Part shown: one piece after another, positions 59,184 through 64,000 of the stretch
Numbering within the stretch: position 1 is the first letter of the stretch
How the letters are laid out: each line of letters begins with the position of its first letter
DNA from: Alnus glutinosa
Taxonomy: Eukaryota; Streptophyta; Magnoliopsida; Fagales; Betulaceae
Direction of reading: 5' to 3'
Length of the DNA: 64,000 nt
NCBI RefSeq assembly: GCF_958979055.1
Contig: NC_084894.1
Span: 6,755,501 to 6,819,500 of the forward strand
Made by a program: the position numbers and the translations under genes
The notes under the pieces: generated by a model
The model's database searches: none
What the model was told of the DNA's origin: nothing
Seen by the model: only the letters and a program-made list of their open reading frames with translations

Positions 59184-60517
59184 TGTGACGACCCTTTTTT
59201 TTTTTTTTTTTGAAAACATACAAACGGATCTTCACAGTGGCACGACTACGTGTCGCTCAGCCAACATAACGTACACATTCCGTAACATGTACCTGATATT
59301 AAGAGTTTTATCTAACATAGCGGAATATAAATATCAATATGCAGCGGAACACATATCAATAGCGGAATTACATCTAATACATCATTGTTATCAACAACAA
59401 GAGCCATTTACAAGTCTATCTATTTAAGATTTATAAAACACATTACATTAACTACATACTAAAATATAGGCTCAACAAATACATACGCCACGTAGGACAC
59501 GAGCCATAAATAAAATACCCAAACGCGGACTACCCATGAGTCCGTGACTTATGACTGTCGCTATGTGCTCCAATCATAGCATCCCATATGCTAGGTGGTT
59601 GAGTCAATATCTATATCCGCAGAACCTGCAACCAAAGCTTCAATGTCTGCACGGTTGCGGGGGTTGCCGTATCCGTACAGGTGGAATTATGAGCCTACCG
59701 TCTTAGCATAAATAAATACACTAAGACCTCAGAGGTATTCACTAAGTTTTTGCACAATACCAACTTTTATTCTCTAGTCATGCGCAGGGACGGAGCCAGG
59801 GGGGGCACATGCCCCCTCTCGACCCTCAAAATTTTTCCTTACCCCTAGCAAATTTTTTCTCAATACCTTGGTTGCCCACCCTCAACCACTCGCCAGGGGG
59901 ATCTTCATTACGTGGACAAAGCATTTCTAACACTAAGAGGACTGAGATTCGGTCTTTTAAGCTTTCACCATTTTTAGGTTTTTAAGTTTCTGAAACTTTT
60001 AGGTTAACATTTGACTCTTTCAAGAAGATGAGCAAAACGCACCATTTCATTAATTTTTTTTTAACAAAACCTGTTGGGCTATTGGCGCTTTAGCGTGTTG
60101 CGTCTCCTTGAGGTATTGCCGTATTGGGAACTGTTGCATGCGTTGGCCGTTGGTATCAGCGTGGTAAACGTTTAGCCGACATACTTGGGAGTTGGGAAAC
60201 TAAAAAAATTTACAGACTTACAGTTGTTCGTCACACATCAGAATTCTGTTTTTTTAAAAAAATTATTCAATGGGGAAAGATAACAAGTCAACAAATCAAA
60301 TATCTCTCTTCAAACTTGCTTAAGAATTTAACAGATCAACAAATGACAAAAAGTAGCCTTTTTTTTTTTTTTTTTCTTGGCATACGGTAAAAGGAAAGAG
60401 TGAAAAGTTTACCTTTTTTTCTTTTTTCAAGATTTCTTTTCATAGAATAGTTTTAGGTATGTAGTGAGATTTACGGACTGATTTATTTTTAATTTTATTA
60501 TTAAATAGTAATAGATT

Positions 60518-60565
<48 letters not shown>

Positions 60566-62199
60566 TTAATTGTATGAAATATATAATTGTAGATACTTAA
60601 AATTATGGAGAACAACAATGATTTCATTGAGCTTCAATCAATTTTAAAGGAGCTCATGTTAAGGTAGATTTAACAAATTTGAAATATAAAAACTCGTGGA
60701 GAATAAGCGAGACAAAATAATATAATCATGATTAAAATCATCATCTAAAATAATTACCTATAACATCAAATATTAGTCCCAAATTATAATCACTAATCTA
60801 TAAATTATTTTCACTAATATTTTCTTAATATTATTAACCCTAAAATTATTTTCATTAATCTTTTACAATAATTATTAACTTATTAACATAATTTATTAAC
60901 ACATTTAAAATAATATTAACGCATAAGAAAGTCTTAGGGTTAACCTCACAAATACTATTTAAACTAAATACCCATAATTATTTATTTTTACTAACATTAG
61001 AACCTATCCCCATAAATACCTATTTTTACAAAACTCATAATTAATTTGGGATTAATCATCACAATAACTACAATTAATCTACAAATTAATAATCTAAGTT
61101 TTAAACATTAAAAACCCCAAATTAATTTAACCCATCAAATTAGAGTTTCTAAACTTAAACCCAAAATTATAAAACACTACCCCAAACACAATATTATTAA
61201 CCCAATAGCATTTACTAAGGGTTAATCACATAAAAATACCACTAAAATTAAATACCCGAAAGTTAGGTTTTAGGGAACTTACCAAAATTTCATCAAACCA
61301 AAACCCATGGTTTGGGTAGCTTCAAGGAAGTTCCAAGTAACCCATTACCTAAAGAAAACACTGGATTAAACTCACATTTTAAGATTTTAACTCAAAATCT
61401 CAAGAATACGAGTTTAGTATTTTACCTTAAAACGATCGGTGAAAACGTAGATCGGACTTCATAGATCACGTTACCGAAGACAGATTTAAGTTTGAACGGT
61501 TAGATCTCCGTAGATCATAGTTTTTGTATGAAAAACTTTTAGAGAAATAAGAAAAACCATCATTTTCTGAAACTAGAGTGAAAAATGGGTCACTGCCTCG
61601 TTATAAGAGGCATTGACCGGATTTTAATTAAAGAGGCCATGCGCCTCTTTGTTTTGAAAAGGCCATTTGGCCTTTCTTTTCTTTGTTTTTTTTTTCTTTC
61701 TCAGAATGGCCGTATGGCCTTGTTTTCATTTGATTTTATCCTTATTTAATTTTTTTCTTTTTATTTCTACTACATGCCTCAGGTTTCTCTTCTTTCAATT
61801 TGATTTTTTTGACTTTTCTTTTAACTTTTTCTTGATTCTTATTTCTTTTCCTTTTCTATTTTATTTTATTTTTATTTTTATTTTTATTTTATTTTATTTT
61901 CTTTTCTATTTTCTATTTTCTTTTTCTATTTCTTATTTTATTTTCTTTGGATTTTAAAAATATTCTCTTACATTTTCTTTTCTTGACTACCATTTATGAG
62001 CCCATAGGATAAAAATAAAACACTTCGTTTTATTTTACCACACTAAATAGACTTATTTTTATTTAATCCTAATAAGCCCATTTTATAAACTTTAGTCTTT
62101 AAAAATATTCTCTTGCATTTTAAATACATCTAATTAAGTTTAATCAATTATTTACTCAAATTTATACTTTAATTATTAAATAATGTCCCGGACATTACA
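59184..62199 (-). mobile_element. 3' LTR of a second gypsy-type element (element D)
   Basis: Starts on the minus strand with TGTAATGTCC and ends AGGGTCGTCACA, about 3.0 kb, of which about 0.9 kb is an inserted hAT piece. Homologous to the LTR at 50574-52699 on both sides of that insert. Followed on the internal side (62200 on) by a purine-rich tract. It begins inside element C, so D inserted in C; the far LTR and the second target copy must lie beyond the window. TA microsatellite at 60522-60560. Fossil. Confidence 0.8.
59786..60765. mobile_element. hAT-like fragment, one clear end
   Basis: Starts CAGGGACGGAGCCAGGGGGG, a characteristic end of a common plant hAT group, and continues GCACATGCCCCC. 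LTR homology to element C resumes at about 60765. The other end (expected to read GGCTCCGTCCCTG) is not visible, so it is truncated or decayed. An end of the same type appears at 46358-46374. No transposase domain seen. Confidence 0.6.
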
Positions 62200-64000
62200 T
62201 CATTCCCTCCTTATAAAAATTTCGCCCTCGAAATTTGGACATTAATCGTTTTACGCACATACGAGCATGCATTCTATATTAGAAACACTCATGCAAGTAT
62301 GAATTTTACTTGAGATATTTTCGCGGAAATGGTATGACATAATAATCATACCCGCATTTATTCGGTAAAATGAGGGATCACTCCCGCATTTAACGGTCAA
62401 GCACTCATTTGGCTTCTTCAACATTGTGATTTCACCAAGAGTTTTCACTAACGGGATGAGTTTAGTGTTTTCTTACAAACCATCACTCGCTTTGCACCTC
62501 TTCATAAGTCAATTTCCATTGAATATGAAAAAGTTCATCACAAGTGGAGGGTCGCAAACACGTTTGCATTGGAGAAGTACAAGGAAATGTCATGAACGCC
62601 CACAAAAACTAGGAGACATTATGACCGATTATATAACGGACTCACATTTAACATTAGGGACAACTCAATATAGCCTATATTGAGCACATCCATATTGCCA
62701 AAACGTTACATATTTCACATTAGCGACACATTGCGATACATAAGATCACCAATACAAACTCAAAATTTTGCGGCGCTGTTTATACGTATAGCTCATGTCA
62801 TTACTACGCTTTGAGCATCCGCTTGAACAAGTGCAATCTTCTCTCGAGTCATGCTCCAATTCAAGACTTACCAATTGTTTCAAACCAACTTCACACCAAA
62901 TGAAGCGGCGTTCAACGTTTGCGTCACGTGTGATACAACGTCAATAGTTGTAAACTACCATAACTAGTAGTCACAATCAATGGAAGGTATCATAACCAGC
63001 TCCATGGATTCTCACACACATAACTTAGGCGTATCCTCAAGTGTCTAAATAAATCTCTCGGATTTGTCGTCCGCTTGCAGAGGGTACATTGAACTAACAC
63101 TCCCAATACACTTTGAGTCAATCTCGCCATCACGAGATTTTCACTTAGTGCTTTAGCCGTGACAGTGGCTTAAGTTGCCTAACAGGACATCTTCTTGTCA
63201 AGATCTCCTAACACAACAAGCTATCAACGTTACCTCATGTTTCCGTCTCTCAACACCGGAATGCATCAAGACTTGGGTGATAAGTGTGAATTCTACACAC
63301 ATCAATATAGAGACATTGCTTACAAATTAGTTGGGCATAAACCACTGCTACTAACTCTGATTCATAGTTGACAAGTAGCATAGACTACAACATTACTGCT
63401 GTTACGCAAGGGTGCATCCCCGCCCTATCGCAATCTATCTGTGCAAGCCACATACCCAACAATTTTCCTGGGTAGTTTAAGCACAAGTGCAATTGTGTGT
63501 TCACGTTCTATTGTGTTGACTACGTGTCCATTCTTGTTCATTACATAAACCAAGAAGGACACTTCTTCAAACCAAAACTCGCATCTCATGAGCTTGGCGA
63601 AGAAATATTTTACTAAGCACTTCCGACACCAATAACAAGTGTCATCAATGCATGACACAATTAGTCGTATAAACTAACTTGTCGACGTTACACTCAGCTA
63701 CTCAGATGTCAAGGTACCCATGGAAGGCTTGATTCATCAAGTCCATAAATACCAACAGTGTATTTGTCAATCCAAATGGCATCACCAAATAATGGTCATA
63801 CCATATATGGATGGTTGACTTTGGCACATTACCTTTCTCACCAAAAGTCAATTGCATCTCGGAAGAAAGTCAAATCCAAAGAATACCGAGGCTCCATAGA
63901 ATTGACTAAACAAGTTGTCAGTTCTCAATAAGGAATACTCCCGATTGATTGTCACTCGGTTTAGTACACGATAATCTATGCACGACTACATAAACTCGTG
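62200..64000 (-). mobile_element. Internal region of element D with degenerate reverse transcriptase
   Basis: From the polypurine side, about 1.15 kb matches element C. From about 63500 to the window edge there is a degraded gypsy reverse-transcriptase region on the minus strand; recognisable traces are VMPFG-type, [14 protein letters not shown] and FWFEEVSFLVYVMNKNG, aligned with 34490-35000. RNase H and integrase are not recognisable between this and the LTR, where there is little room for them. Broken, with many lesions, and truncated by the window. Fossil. Confidence 0.7.

Noticed and set aside
61667-61957. Phe/Ile-rich frame of 96 residues
   Set aside because: Pyrimidine-rich low-complexity part of an LTR.
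1-64000. Bacterial, organellar or viral-genome origin
   Set aside because: Spliced TNL genes with GT-AG introns, plant-type transposons and AT microsatellites all indicate plant nuclear DNA; no operon-like gene packing is present.

Overview
This window looks like nuclear DNA of a flowering plant, almost certainly a eudicot and probably a woody rosid. It holds spliced TIR-NB-ARC-LRR (TNL) immune receptor genes, a class absent from grasses. It is also packed with plant-type CACTA, Mutator-like (MULE), hAT, LINE and Ty3/gypsy sequences, and it is AT-rich with many TA and GA microsatellites. No species can be named from sequence alone.

Left part (1-14.7 kb): the end of one CACTA transposon; a relic of sequence that elsewhere lies upstream of the TNL genes, carrying several MITE insertions; pieces of at least two more CACTA families recognised by palindromic subterminal repeats; a 2.5-kb tandem array of a GATC-rich unit of about 184 bp; and a decayed LINE.

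Immune-receptor part (14.7-32.7 kb): two tandem minus-strand TNL genes. The right one (26749-31703) can be read as five exons in phase, coding about 1,236 residues: TIR, NB-ARC, LRR and a C-terminal C-JID domain. The left one (14759-24152) is its paralog and is dead or altered. A 4.25-kb solo LTR sits in its TIR exon, one LRR exon is out of phase with its upstream exon, and a 37-bp duplication shifts the C-JID exon. Upstream sequence of the TNL type, with a conserved W-box-like TTGACC in the better-preserved copies, also occurs at three places with no receptor attached. This suggests a once larger cluster.

Middle part (32.7-46.6 kb): CACTA pieces, a gypsy pol fragment, then a MULE remnant lying between two direct repeats of about 630 bp. 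The remnant has a plus-strand PB1-like gene split by another solo LTR and ending in tandemly repeated exons. Facing it is a minus-strand GRF zinc-finger gene, and the right-hand terminus looks like a MULE end. The catalytic core of the transposase is missing.

Right part (46.6-64 kb): AT-rich spacer, one exon of an alpha/beta-hydrolase gene, a LINE fragment, then a stack of nested gypsy-type LTR sequences: an old element, a solo LTR and a second element inserted in it, and hAT elements inserted in those. The stack runs off the right edge. Only the right TNL gene looks capable of making a full host protein.
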